From assembly GCF_000685075.1 (NCBI RefSeq), contig NZ_BAYD01000006.1:1-64000 (forward strand): a DNA stretch of 64,000 nt, read 5' to 3'. Of this stretch, positions 55,333-63,109 are shown piece by piece (within the stretch, counting starts at the first letter, position 1; every line of letters starts with the position of its first letter). Origin of the DNA: Paraburkholderia oxyphila NBRC 105797 (GTDB lineage: Bacteria; Pseudomonadota; Gammaproteobacteria; Burkholderiales; Burkholderiaceae). The position numbers and the translations under genes were made by a program. The notes under the pieces are model-generated. The model did no database searches and had not been told where the DNA came from. It saw only the letters and a list, made by a program, of their open reading frames with translations.

Positions 55333-56076
55333 ATGAATCAGACTTCTCTCGCCGACAAGGTAGCCATAGTTACGGGTGGCGCTCGTGGAATCGGGCTTGC
55401 AATCTGCCAAAGGCTCAAGGCCGATGGTGCTCGCGTCGCGGTCTGGGATATCAATATCGATGGGTGCGACGTGCATCACCTTGGTTTTGCACCGGACTAT
55501 GTTCAACAGGTTGATGTGTCGTCACTCGGCTCAATTGAACAGGCCTTTGCGAATACCGTCGAGACGTTGGGACGGGTCGATATCCTGGTTAACAACGCTG
55601 GGATCAACGGACCGATTGCGCCGTGCTGGGAATACCCGGTCGAAGCCTGGGAGCGCGTGCTGGCCGTCGATCTGAATAGTGTGTTCTACGGCTGTCGGGT
55701 CGCAGTACCGCATATGAGAAAACACGGTGGCGGACGGATCATCAATGTCGCCTCCGTTGCAGGCAAAGAGGGCGTGCAGTTCATTTCCGGCTACTCAGCG
55801 GCCAAGGCTGGTGTCATCGCGTTCACGAAGGCAGCAGCGAAAGAACTGGCAAAGGACAATGTGCTGATCAACTGCGTCGCGCCGGCGATGGTCGAAACGG
55901 AGCTGTTCGCTGAGATGTCGGCTGAACATATCCAAGCCAGCAAGGCAAAGATTCCAATGGGCCGCTTTCTTCAGGCTGATGAAGTGGGCGCCATGGTCAG
56001 CTGGATAGCGAGCCCGGCATGTAGTTTTACGACTGGGTTCACGTTCGATCTGACAGGTGGGAGGGCAACATATTGA
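55333..56076 (+). CDS. Short-chain dehydrogenase/reductase
   Basis: 247 residues of classical SDR: NAD(P) site TGGARGIG, NNAG, catalytic Ser in NVASVAGKEG, and YSAAK (Tyr-x3-Lys). Oxidises or reduces a hydroxyl of the imported acid, by context. Its stop overlaps the TTG start of the TIM-barrel gene. Substrate not readable from the sequence. Confidence 0.88.
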   Translation: MNQTSLADKVAIVTGGARGIGLAICQRLKADGARVAVWDINIDGCDVHHLGFAPDYVQQVDVSSLGSIEQAFANTVETLGRVDILVNNAGINGPIAPCWEYPVEAWERVLAVDLNSVFYGCRVAVPHMRKHGGGRIINVASVAGKEGVQFISGYSAAKAGVIAFTKAAAKELAKDNVLINCVAPAMVETELFAEMSAEHIQASKAKIPMGRFLQADEVGAMVSWIASPACSFTTGFTFDLTGGRATY

Positions 56077-56882
56077 AACCGCAAATTGGTGTAGCGCATC
56101 TGACTGCGCTCGATCTCAACCCCGGCACGTTCGTAAAGCAGGCCGCGAAAGCTGGCTTTAGCTCTGTCGGTCTGCGAGTCGTACCGGTAGCTCCAGGCGC
56201 TCCCGCTTATCCAACCAAGGTTGGTAGCGCCGAACATCTTGAATTGCGTCGCTTGCTGGAAAGCGAAGGCATGGAACTGCATGACATCGAATTCATTCAG
56301 ATCAAGCCGGATATCGATGTGTTGTCATATGAATCCATACTCGAGGCGGGAGCAGATCTTGGTGCGCGCGCGGTGACCGTGTCGGGAGATGATTCCGATT
56401 TCGCTCGACTGACGAAAAATTTCGGGGAGATGTGCGACCTGGCTGCTCGCTTTGGCTTGCGGGTCGACATCGAGTTCATGAAGTGGCGCCACGTTGGGAC
56501 GCTTCAGCAGGCGTGCGCTGTCGTTGACGGCGCGGGCAAGACAAATGGCGCCGTGCTCGTCGATGCGTTGCATCTGTCGCGATCTGGCGGGACGCCCGAT
56601 CAGCTGAAACGACTGCGTTCGGATATGGTCCGCTCCGTTCAGCTTTGCGACGCAGCCGCGCAAGCGCCTCGTGACGATGAGGCGACGATTGCGGAGGCCC
56701 GCGGCGGACGGTTATTCCCTGGTGAAGGGGTGCTGCCGCTTGTCGAACTCCTGAGGGCGCTCCCATCAGGACGTGACACTGCAATAAGTGTGGAAATGCC
56801 TTTTCCGTCACTCGAATCCGAGGCGCGTCTAGAGCTTGCGTGGCAGAGTGCGATGGCAACGCTTGAAAGAGCCGGGAATTAG
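56073..56882 (+). CDS. Sugar phosphate isomerase/epimerase-like TIM barrel (paralogue 2), TTG start
   Basis: 269 residues. The family start (KPQIGVAHLTALDLNPGTFV) is reached only from a TTG at 56073, which overlaps the SDR stop and has a strong GGGAGGG seven bases upstream; no ATG would give the full N-terminus. It shares LTALDL, GLRV, LFPGEGVLPL and metal-site positions (IEFMKW, LVDALHLSRSGG, ISVEMP) with paralogues at 50030 and 59322. Confidence 0.75.
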   Translation: MKPQIGVAHLTALDLNPGTFVKQAAKAGFSSVGLRVVPVAPGAPAYPTKVGSAEHLELRRLLESEGMELHDIEFIQIKPDIDVLSYESILEAGADLGARAVTVSGDDSDFARLTKNFGEMCDLAARFGLRVDIEFMKWRHVGTLQQACAVVDGAGKTNGAVLVDALHLSRSGGTPDQLKRLRSDMVRSVQLCDAAAQAPRDDEATIAEARGGRLFPGEGVLPLVELLRALPSGRDTAISVEMPFPSLESEARLELAWQSAMATLERAGN

Positions 56883-57029
56883 CTCCAGTAAGCGTCCAGG
56901 GAGAGGATGCGATTCGGGCTCACGGATTTCGCCGAAGCGCTTTCTCCGCTGTTCGCATCCTTCTCTGGCGAAGATTCTCGAGCATCGGAGTCACTTCCCG
57001 ACCAGACATTCAGCCCGTCCACATACCAA

Positions 57030-57240
57030 TGGCAGCAAGGCGGTCGACCTGAGTCGACCGCGTGGCGCCGGAGGCGGAAGTTGGCGGCGGATTCAATCGG
57101 TCGATGCAACACCTAGAATCTGTGTGAGCAACGGAGGTGTTGCCATGAAACAGAGACCGAAGATCTACTATTCCGAACGCCAGAAGGCATTGATGTGAGG
57201 CGCTGGAGATTCCCCATTCTCTGCCCGCGCCCAATAGTCG
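57030..57240 (+). mobile_element. Remnant of an IS30-family insertion sequence
   Basis: Bases 57145-57198 encode MKQRPKIYYSERQKALM then stop, which matches the N-terminus of IS30-type transposases (IYYxxxQKALMWERW). The next bases TGAGGCGCTGG look like a decayed form of the WERW codons. The upstream bases (GCAACGGAGGTGTTGCC) resemble the IS leader. Only the left end remains. The boundaries are approximate. Confidence 0.55.
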
Positions 57241-57252
57241 GAGGATTGCGAC

Positions 57253-58134
57253 CTAAATGCTGACGACGTTCGAGCGCTCCAGGTGCCCTTCGCCTTCCGC
57301 AATCAGTTCAGCGGCCATCTCCAGCACTTCTGCGAGCCTGAACAGGATCTGTTCATGCCACTCGCCGTCCTCATCCGTAGGCGGAGCCGGTTGCGCGAGG
57401 CTTTCGATCAGGGAGTTGGCCGTTTCGCGGAAGGGCACCGCACGGTGGTAGCTCAATACCGCCACCATCGCGTCGTCGGTCGCGCCTTTGACCACACGCA
57501 CATACTCATCGGCATGATCATTTGGCGGCGTCTGCGTCGCTGCGGCGAGACGGTCAATTCGCGTCTGTCCGTGCGATCCGAGTTGCAGCGCGCGCTGCTG
57601 GAGGCTCGCATACTGCTCGCGCAGTTCGGTTTCAGTGAGCATCGGGATATCCGCTAGTTCCATATTCATGGACGGCATTTTACGGCACCCGAAAAAGAGA
57701 CCGCCGAGTTGCCCCGGCGTTCCTCCAGAAACAACCCCGCTCGACGGGGATTCACCTATCGCCGCTCGAATAGGTGGCGGCAGGCCCGTGCGCTCGCGCA
57801 GTGATTGTTCGATGCGGATCAGACAGGGTCGTGTCACGTCCGACACGAGGGCGCTGTAGCTCAGTACCTTCTGGCGCGGCGCGGCCGTCTGGAAGTTCTG
57901 GGGCCTATACGCCCAGTTGCTCCGGCGCTCGGGCAACACCTCGGCAGTCGGGAGGTAGTTGATGATGCGCATGAGCAGCGTCGCCAGCGGCTTCACGCCG
58001 TCGCGCGTGTCTTCAAGATCCGCAGTGATCGCGGGCAGCATCGCTTTTGCGCGCATCGTCAGTTCGGCAGTTGGCTTTACCCAGTGAAGGCAACGGGGGG
58101 AAGCCGCTAGACAAGCGGCGGAAACGGCGTTCAT
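57253..58134 (-). CDS. Hypothetical protein (293 aa)
   Basis: Unrecognised. The C-terminal 140 residues look like a real protein: an acidic helical region with TELREQYASLQQRALQLG, DDAMVAVLSYHRAVPFRETA and DGEWHEQILFRLAEVLEMAA. The N-terminal half contains Cys/Arg-rich stretches that may be out of phase, so the true start could be later (for example ATG 57664). It is next to the IS30 remnant. Confidence 0.4.
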   Translation of the reverse strand: MNAVSAACLAASPRCLHWVKPTAELTMRAKAMLPAITADLEDTRDGVKPLATLLMRIINYLPTAEVLPERRSNWAYRPQNFQTAAPRQKVLSYSALVSDVTRPCLIRIEQSLRERTGLPPPIRAAIGESPSSGVVSGGTPGQLGGLFFGCRKMPSMNMELADIPMLTETELREQYASLQQRALQLGSHGQTRIDRLAAATQTPPNDHADEYVRVVKGATDDAMVAVLSYHRAVPFRETANSLIESLAQPAPPTDEDGEWHEQILFRLAEVLEMAAELIAEGEGHLERSNVVSI

Positions 58135-58187
58135 TTCGTTTCGTCAGCCGGATGCATAACCCAGGGTGCTCGGAAAGCACGCAATCT

Positions 58188-59126
58188 TCACGTCGCTTTT
58201 GAATTGCTTCGAGTCAACGCTTCAACGGCTTTCGGTAGCCGCCACGGCACGTCCGAATATTGCTCAACGAGAAAGTCCAGGAATGCGCGAACCTTCGGCA
58301 TCCGATGTCGCCCATGGGGATACACTGCAGATAACGGCACCGGGTCGGGAACGATAAAATCAGGCAGCACGGGCACAAGCCACCCGTGCTTGAGGGCCTC
58401 GTCCGCGATCATGTCCGCGGTCCGCGTGATCCCTCCGCCCGCCTGCGCGATCCGTAGCGCCGTTTCTGCGTTGTCAACCGCGATAGGCCGACTGAGCTCG
58501 ACCTGGGTGATTTGCCCGTTCTGAAGCAAAGGCCACCTGAACGGCGGACGAAGGCCGTGGATCACACAGTCGTGTTGCTCGAGATCGTTCGGGTCATTGG
58601 GTATTCCGCGTCGGGCTAGATAGGCCGGAGACGCGTACAAGGCGCGCTGGAGCTCTGCAAAGCGACGGGTCACCAGCGATGGGTCACTGACCGCACCTGA
58701 GCGAATGCCAACGTCAGCATTCTCGGCAAGGAGATCTATCACCCGGTCGGTAACCGACAGTTCGATTTCAACATCAGGAAAGCGCAAGCGAAACTCGGGT
58801 AAAGTCCGCGCTAACTGATGAAAAGCGAAGCCGCTCGCGCAATTGACGCGCAAACGCCCTCGGGGCTTTTGCCCGGATTGAGAGACCTCCGCTTCTGCAT
58901 CTTCGATCGAAGCAATGATGTCCCGCGCCCGGAGATAGAAGGTTTCGCCCTCAGTGGTCAAAGCGATCTTTCGTGTTGTCCGCTGCAGCAGCGTTACCCC
59001 GAGGCGATCTTCTAAACGTGATACCAGCTTGGATATTGCCGAGGGGGTCAGTCCGAGGTCGGCTCCGGCAGCGGTGAAGTTGCCGCGATCAACGACATGG
59101 ACAAAAGCCTGGAGATCATGATCCAT
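58188..59126 (-). CDS. LysR-family regulator (PecT/DmlR-like)
   Basis: 312 residues: MDHDLQAFVHVVDRGNFTAAG, HTH LGLTPSAISKLVSRLEDRLG, TTRKIALTTEGETFYLRARD, and a CASGFAFHQLARTLPEFR effector start. The TTRKIALTxEG segment marks the DmlR/PecT type. It lies downstream of the epimerase and TIM-barrel genes on the minus strand. Confidence 0.88.
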   Translation of the reverse strand: MDHDLQAFVHVVDRGNFTAAGADLGLTPSAISKLVSRLEDRLGVTLLQRTTRKIALTTEGETFYLRARDIIASIEDAEAEVSQSGQKPRGRLRVNCASGFAFHQLARTLPEFRLRFPDVEIELSVTDRVIDLLAENADVGIRSGAVSDPSLVTRRFAELQRALYASPAYLARRGIPNDPNDLEQHDCVIHGLRPPFRWPLLQNGQITQVELSRPIAVDNAETALRIAQAGGGITRTADMIADEALKHGWLVPVLPDFIVPDPVPLSAVYPHGRHRMPKVRAFLDFLVEQYSDVPWRLPKAVEALTRSNSKAT

Positions 59127-59172
59127 GTTTAAGCGCCCGATTCACCAATCACCTGTTTGGAAGCGTAATTTA

Positions 59173-59225
59173 CCCCCTAACCAGCAGTAATCATACTGCT
59201 GCCGGTCCGACGTCGTGATAGGGGG
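59173..59225. repeat. nested inverted repeats upstream of the LysR gene
   Basis: CAGCAGTA-ATCA-TACTGCTG (59182-59201) is a perfect hairpin, and CCCCCTA (59173-59179) pairs with TAGGGGG (59219-59225) outside it. They lie about 50-100 bases before the LysR start, suggesting regulatory use. Confidence 0.45.
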
Positions 59226-59321
59226 GAACCACGTAGTGTGATTGTTTTCCAGGTGGGCGCTGGCAAGAACAGGTCTGGGCAGCGTTCACTCGATCAACGC
59301 TGCACCCGATTTGCGCTTGGT

Positions 59322-60137
59322 TTAAGCCTCGCTTTGATCAAGAAACTGACGCGAGACGTCCACCGCGCGACGCACATATTTCTGATACCCCATTTTCGCC
59401 ACTGACGGCTCTCCGGGAATTTCAAGTGCGTATACGATGTCGTCGGGAAGGGCGGACAAAATGCCTTTCACATCAATCCCACCCTCACCTGGAAAGAGAC
59501 GCTCACGGCGCCCATGGTAGATCAGGCCAGCGAGATCCGGCGGGTGTGCCGCCGGGACGTCGCAGACCTGCGCCCACCGAAACCATCCAGATGGTAGCGT
59601 CCGCAGGAATTCCTTGCTGGAGAACGAACGATCAAAGTGGAGCAGGTCGATGAGTATGCTCGCATTCGAACGATTGACCTCTCGTAGTACCCTTGCTGCC
59701 TCGACAAGGCCGGGTGTCTCAGTCCAGGAAACGAACTCAAGGCTCACGTTCAGATTGAGCGGCTTCGCTAGATCACACAACGAACCAAAGCGGTCAGTCG
59801 CGCGGTGTCGATCCGGGTCGGGCAGCTGTGCGACGACATGTCTTGCACCAAGCTCCGCGCCGGCTTCGAGAAAGTCTCGATAGTGGAGATGATCCCTAGC
59901 GGGGTCCATGCGGGCAACTTCGATATCCCAGACCTGAACACCGGTGTCGGCAAGACGCGCCTTCGTCTCCCGCATGAGCGCCCGATCGTTGGCGAGATCG
60001 TAGAGCGTTTCTTCCGGCGTGGTCCGGTTAAGTCGAAGTCCCACGTACTGGTATCCGGCGTCGGCAGCAGCCTGAACGAGTTCAGGTGGGGTGAGACCCA
60101 AAGCGGTCAAATGAGCAAGCGAGTAACGATGCTGCAT
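59322..60137 (-). CDS. Sugar phosphate isomerase/epimerase-like TIM barrel (paralogue 3)
   Basis: 271 residues from ATG 60137, with GGAAGAG eight bases before; ATG 60149 would add four. Very similar start to the protein at 50030 (RYSLAHLTALGLTPPELVQA versus RYSLAPLTAIELAPPELVEA). Shares VGLRL, LEFVSW, LIDLLHFDRSF, LFPGEGGIDV and LEIPG. Downstream in the same direction as an atypical epimerase gene. The reaction is unknown. Confidence 0.75.
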   Translation of the reverse strand: MQHRYSLAHLTALGLTPPELVQAAADAGYQYVGLRLNRTTPEETLYDLANDRALMRETKARLADTGVQVWDIEVARMDPARDHLHYRDFLEAGAELGARHVVAQLPDPDRHRATDRFGSLCDLAKPLNLNVSLEFVSWTETPGLVEAARVLREVNRSNASILIDLLHFDRSFSSKEFLRTLPSGWFRWAQVCDVPAAHPPDLAGLIYHGRRERLFPGEGGIDVKGILSALPDDIVYALEIPGEPSVAKMGYQKYVRRAVDVSRQFLDQSEA

Positions 60138-60258
60138 TGTCTCTTCCATATATGCGTTCTGCACCCGGCGCTTTCCTGACGACAGCGCCGAATGAACTCG
60201 ATCTGATGAGCGGTGACCCGTCGGCACACAGCGTTTTGGTTGCCGACCGCCTGGCCGA

Positions 60259-61182
60259 CTACCGCGCCCCCACGGCCTCAATCTCGGCGTAAGAGCCTCG
60301 TTCGATATCGTCGATCAGCGAGAGCTGCTTGCGTCCCCAACCGAGGTCATCATGGGCGCGAGTGGCGCGAACTCGGCTATTCGAGCCGAAGCTGAGCGTC
60401 GTCATCATCTCACCGTATTGCTCGATCGCTTCCGGGATGCTTAGGCTGCCAGTTGCCCCATTGAAGCCAAGCAAGCGGCTGATCGCTTCAGCGATTTCGC
60501 GCATCGAGCATTCGCCATTCTCAGCGTAGTACGATTTTCCCGCTTCTGACCGCTCCAACACTGCGACGTAAAGGTCGGCGAGATCTTCGATGTGGACGTT
60601 AGACCAGCGGTTCAGTCCTCGACCAACGTATTTGCCTTCGCCGAACTTTTTCGCGGCCTTGATCATCTGCGGTACTTGCGCACTGGCGGGATTCAAACCG
60701 GTGCCGGTCCCATAGACCATCGTGGGCAGAATGACAGCGGTTCGGATGCCTCTGGATGCCGCGCCGAGGACGATTTCGTTCAATGCGGCACGACCCGCGC
60801 GGGCCGGCAAGACCTTCAGCGGCGTGTCGTCGTTGTAGATCGCCTCCGTGGCTTCACCACCTGCGCCGTCGGCAATCACCCCTGAGCCGCTGGTCTGGAT
60901 GAACGGCTTGTCGCTGCCTTCGAGCGCTTCGAGGAGGGCATCGACTGCACCACGATGGTCAACGTTTGCGGCGTTGATCACGCCGTCCACACCAGATGCA
61001 ACTTCGCGGAGCAACTTGGAGTCATCGAGGAGGCCCGCAACGGGCTCAATGCCTCTTTCGCGAACCGCAGCCAGATCATTGTCCGGATGGATCAGACCAA
61101 CGACCTGGTGACCAGCGGCCATAAGTGCCGTTGCAACGGACCCGCCGATGTAACCCGTGGCGCCTGTCACAAATACTTTCAT
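60259..61182 (-). CDS. NAD-dependent epimerase/dehydratase family protein (extended SDR, atypical)
   Basis: 307 residues. Nucleotide-binding GATGYIGGSVATALMAAGH is clear, and the fold pattern (VDGVINAANVDH, FIQTSGSGVI) is that of extended SDRs. The usual Tyr-x3-Lys is not evident; the position reads RAGRAALNE, so catalysis may be altered. Possibly a non-reducing epimerase or nucleotide-binding partner of the TIM-barrel gene, which follows 121 bases downstream. Confidence 0.72.
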   Translation of the reverse strand: MKVFVTGATGYIGGSVATALMAAGHQVVGLIHPDNDLAAVRERGIEPVAGLLDDSKLLREVASGVDGVINAANVDHRGAVDALLEALEGSDKPFIQTSGSGVIADGAGGEATEAIYNDDTPLKVLPARAGRAALNEIVLGAASRGIRTAVILPTMVYGTGTGLNPASAQVPQMIKAAKKFGEGKYVGRGLNRWSNVHIEDLADLYVAVLERSEAGKSYYAENGECSMREIAEAISRLLGFNGATGSLSIPEAIEQYGEMMTTLSFGSNSRVRATRAHDDLGWGRKQLSLIDDIERGSYAEIEAVGAR

Positions 61183-61536
61183 GAAGCTTCTCCTATTTCA
61201 TTGCCGATTTCGAGCGGCTGTTTTCCAGTTAAATGAGTGGTCGTGGGCTCGTAGCCCGCCTGCTTAAAGCGATCGTGGCGAGAGGAGTGAATACTCGGAG
61301 GGACCCCGGGTGCTGCCGACTTTCTCCGGCCCTCGACGGATGCCGCACCCAGGTTTCGATCCGAGATGAGGTCGCTCACAGGAGGAAGACCGCGATGCCC
61401 AGCCCATCTGGCGAAGTCGCCGCCCGTTCTCTCTGCGCGCGCTGCCGCTTGGCATCTGGCTATTCCGGCCTTCGAACTTCTCCAACCTCTTTGCAGCATG
61501 CTATTACTGCTTGGTGGCGGGATAAATCCACTTTCT
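61183..61536. other. intergenic stretch with no supported gene
   Basis: About 350 bases without a convincing gene; short frames lack motifs. The promoter of the epimerase gene must be here. Confidence 0.45.
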
Positions 61537-61611
61537 GGAACAAGATTGATGAACTGAATTCACAAACCGGAGTTGGATCGATCTGTGAACCCAGTTCATC
61601 AATGTTGTTCC
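61537..61611. promoter_or_regulatory. 28-bp inverted repeat holding two TGAAC-N3-GTTCA-type operators
   Basis: Arms 61537-61564 and 61584-61611 match at 25 of 28 positions around a 19-base centre. Each arm holds its own small dyad: TGAACTGAATTCA (61549-61561, one mismatch) and TGAACCCAGTTCA (61586-61598, perfect). The centres are 37 bases apart. The site lies about 230 bases before the NTF2-like gene and 355 before the epimerase gene and may serve either. Confidence 0.6.
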
Positions 61612-61842
61612 TCTGACTAGCTTTTTTGTGCAAAGTAAAGGCAATACGATGGAACCGCTAAGAACGGAGACGATTGCGTGGATTTCTGCCACTTCGAATG
61701 CCGCGCCTTTGCCACTGCCAAGGGGGGATTGCGTGGAGCATCGCCGTGTGGGAAGGGGAAGGGGGCCGTTCTATTCCGTTCGGCCATCGTCGCGGCTCAG
61801 TGACCAGGAAGACCGCAAATGATCAGTAAAGGAGAATCAATC

Positions 61843-62364
61843 GTGGATGGAGACAAACTGCAGCGCCTGCTTGACGTCGAGGAGATCAAGCGACTTAAGG
61901 CACGATATTGTCGGTACATCGATACCAAGCAGTTCGACGCACTGAAAACCCTCTTCGCGGACGACATTCGCTTCGATGGTTTCGGCTCCGCACCCAATGG
62001 TTCAGACGGTGCTACGTTTATCAAGGGCGTCACCGCCCGTCTGAAAGGCGCGGTGACGTTTCACCATTGCCATATGCCCGACATTGTTTTTCTTGGTCCA
62101 GACCTCGCGCGAGCGGTTTGGGCGATGGAAGACTACATGGAGTGGGACGAGCCCATCGGGTTGCCCGATGCACCTCAAGCACGAGGCATGCAAGGTTTCG
62201 GTCACTACGAGGAGGAGTATTGCCGCGTCGATGGCATTTGGAAGATGCGTCATCTGCGCCTGCGTCGCCTCCGCGCAGTGCCCCTCCGGGCCGATCATCC
62301 CAAGCAAACGTCCCCAACGTGGCCGACGGACGCTGATTGGCTACCCGCGCCTGAAGAAGGCTGA
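61843..62364 (+). CDS. NTF2-like (SnoaL-type) protein
   Basis: 173 residues from GTG 61843, with AAAGGAG eight bases before (ATG 61819 would add eight). The NTF2-like fold start is clear: EEIKRLKARYCRYIDTKQFD and LFADDIRFDGFG, with a His-rich strand VTFHHCHMPDIVF. Relatives are dehydratases, cyclases and isomerases or small ring-hydroxylating beta subunits. Followed in the same direction by an AroQ gene, suggesting a dehydration step. Confidence 0.75.
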   Translation: MDGDKLQRLLDVEEIKRLKARYCRYIDTKQFDALKTLFADDIRFDGFGSAPNGSDGATFIKGVTARLKGAVTFHHCHMPDIVFLGPDLARAVWAMEDYMEWDEPIGLPDAPQARGMQGFGHYEEEYCRVDGIWKMRHLRLRRLRAVPLRADHPKQTSPTWPTDADWLPAPEEG

Positions 62365-62436
62365 TTCCTGATCCTCATGCGGGATTAGATTCCGACAGCC
62401 CCCGTACTCACTAACACACACAAACAGGAGATAACC

Positions 62437-62883
62437 ATGACCAAACCGATTTATATCTTGAATGGTCCCAACCTCAATCTGCTCGGAATCCGGGAACCCC
62501 ACCTTTATGGACACACGACGCTCGCCCAAGTTGAGCAGCGATGCCTCGAGGCCGCGAAACGGCTCGGGCTGCAGATCGTTTTCAAGCAGTCGAACGTAGA
62601 AGGTGAACTGATAAATATCATTCACGAGGCGCGCACGGAGGCAGCAGGAATTGTGATCAATCCTGCTGCCTATTCGTTTACGTCGATTGCGATCCTTGAT
62701 GCGCTGAAGGCCTCCGATCTACCGGTCGTCGAAGTTCACGTGACGAATATCCACAAACGCGAGTCGATCTACCACAAGTCACTCGTTTCGCTGGCTGCGG
62801 TCGGGGTGATTTGTGGGCTCGGTCCGCTGGGCTACGAGCTCGCGCTTGCATCACTGGCCGAGGAGCTTGAAGTAAAGCAGTAA
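62437..62883 (+). CDS. aroQ: Type II 3-dehydroquinate dehydratase
   Basis: 148 residues with all classical motifs: ILNGPNLNLLGIREPHLYGH, QSNVEGELINIIHEA, INPAAYSFTSIAI, and EVHVTNIHKRE. One notable change: the usual THTS histidine after the INPxAY motif is replaced by SFTS, so the catalytic His there is absent. It may not be a fully normal dehydroquinase. CAGGAG precedes the ATG. The paralogue at 50869 keeps the His. Confidence 0.82.
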   Translation: MTKPIYILNGPNLNLLGIREPHLYGHTTLAQVEQRCLEAAKRLGLQIVFKQSNVEGELINIIHEARTEAAGIVINPAAYSFTSIAILDALKASDLPVVEVHVTNIHKRESIYHKSLVSLAAVGVICGLGPLGYELALASLAEELEVKQ

Positions 62884-63109
62884 GTTCGACGTTTCACCGG
62901 AGTTTGAATAGAGCAGATCAGCGTGAACTATGTCAGCCGAGCGGTTCAAACACTGCGCTTGAGGCGGCAGAGATGGACCATGACAGTTCCGCTCAAATGA
63001 TTTCCCCCTAGACGGCGCGCAGATCGCTCAAGGAGAGAAATCTCAAGCGGCAAATAAATTTAATAATTAGTAATACTTGATATTTAGATATCTATCTAAG
63101 GAGATCAGA

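Noticed and set aside
61549..61598. Two TGAA-N5-TTCA matches as MetR sites
   Set aside because: They fit the MetR consensus formally, but no methionine gene is nearby and the better description is a TGAAC-N3-GTTCA dyad pair.
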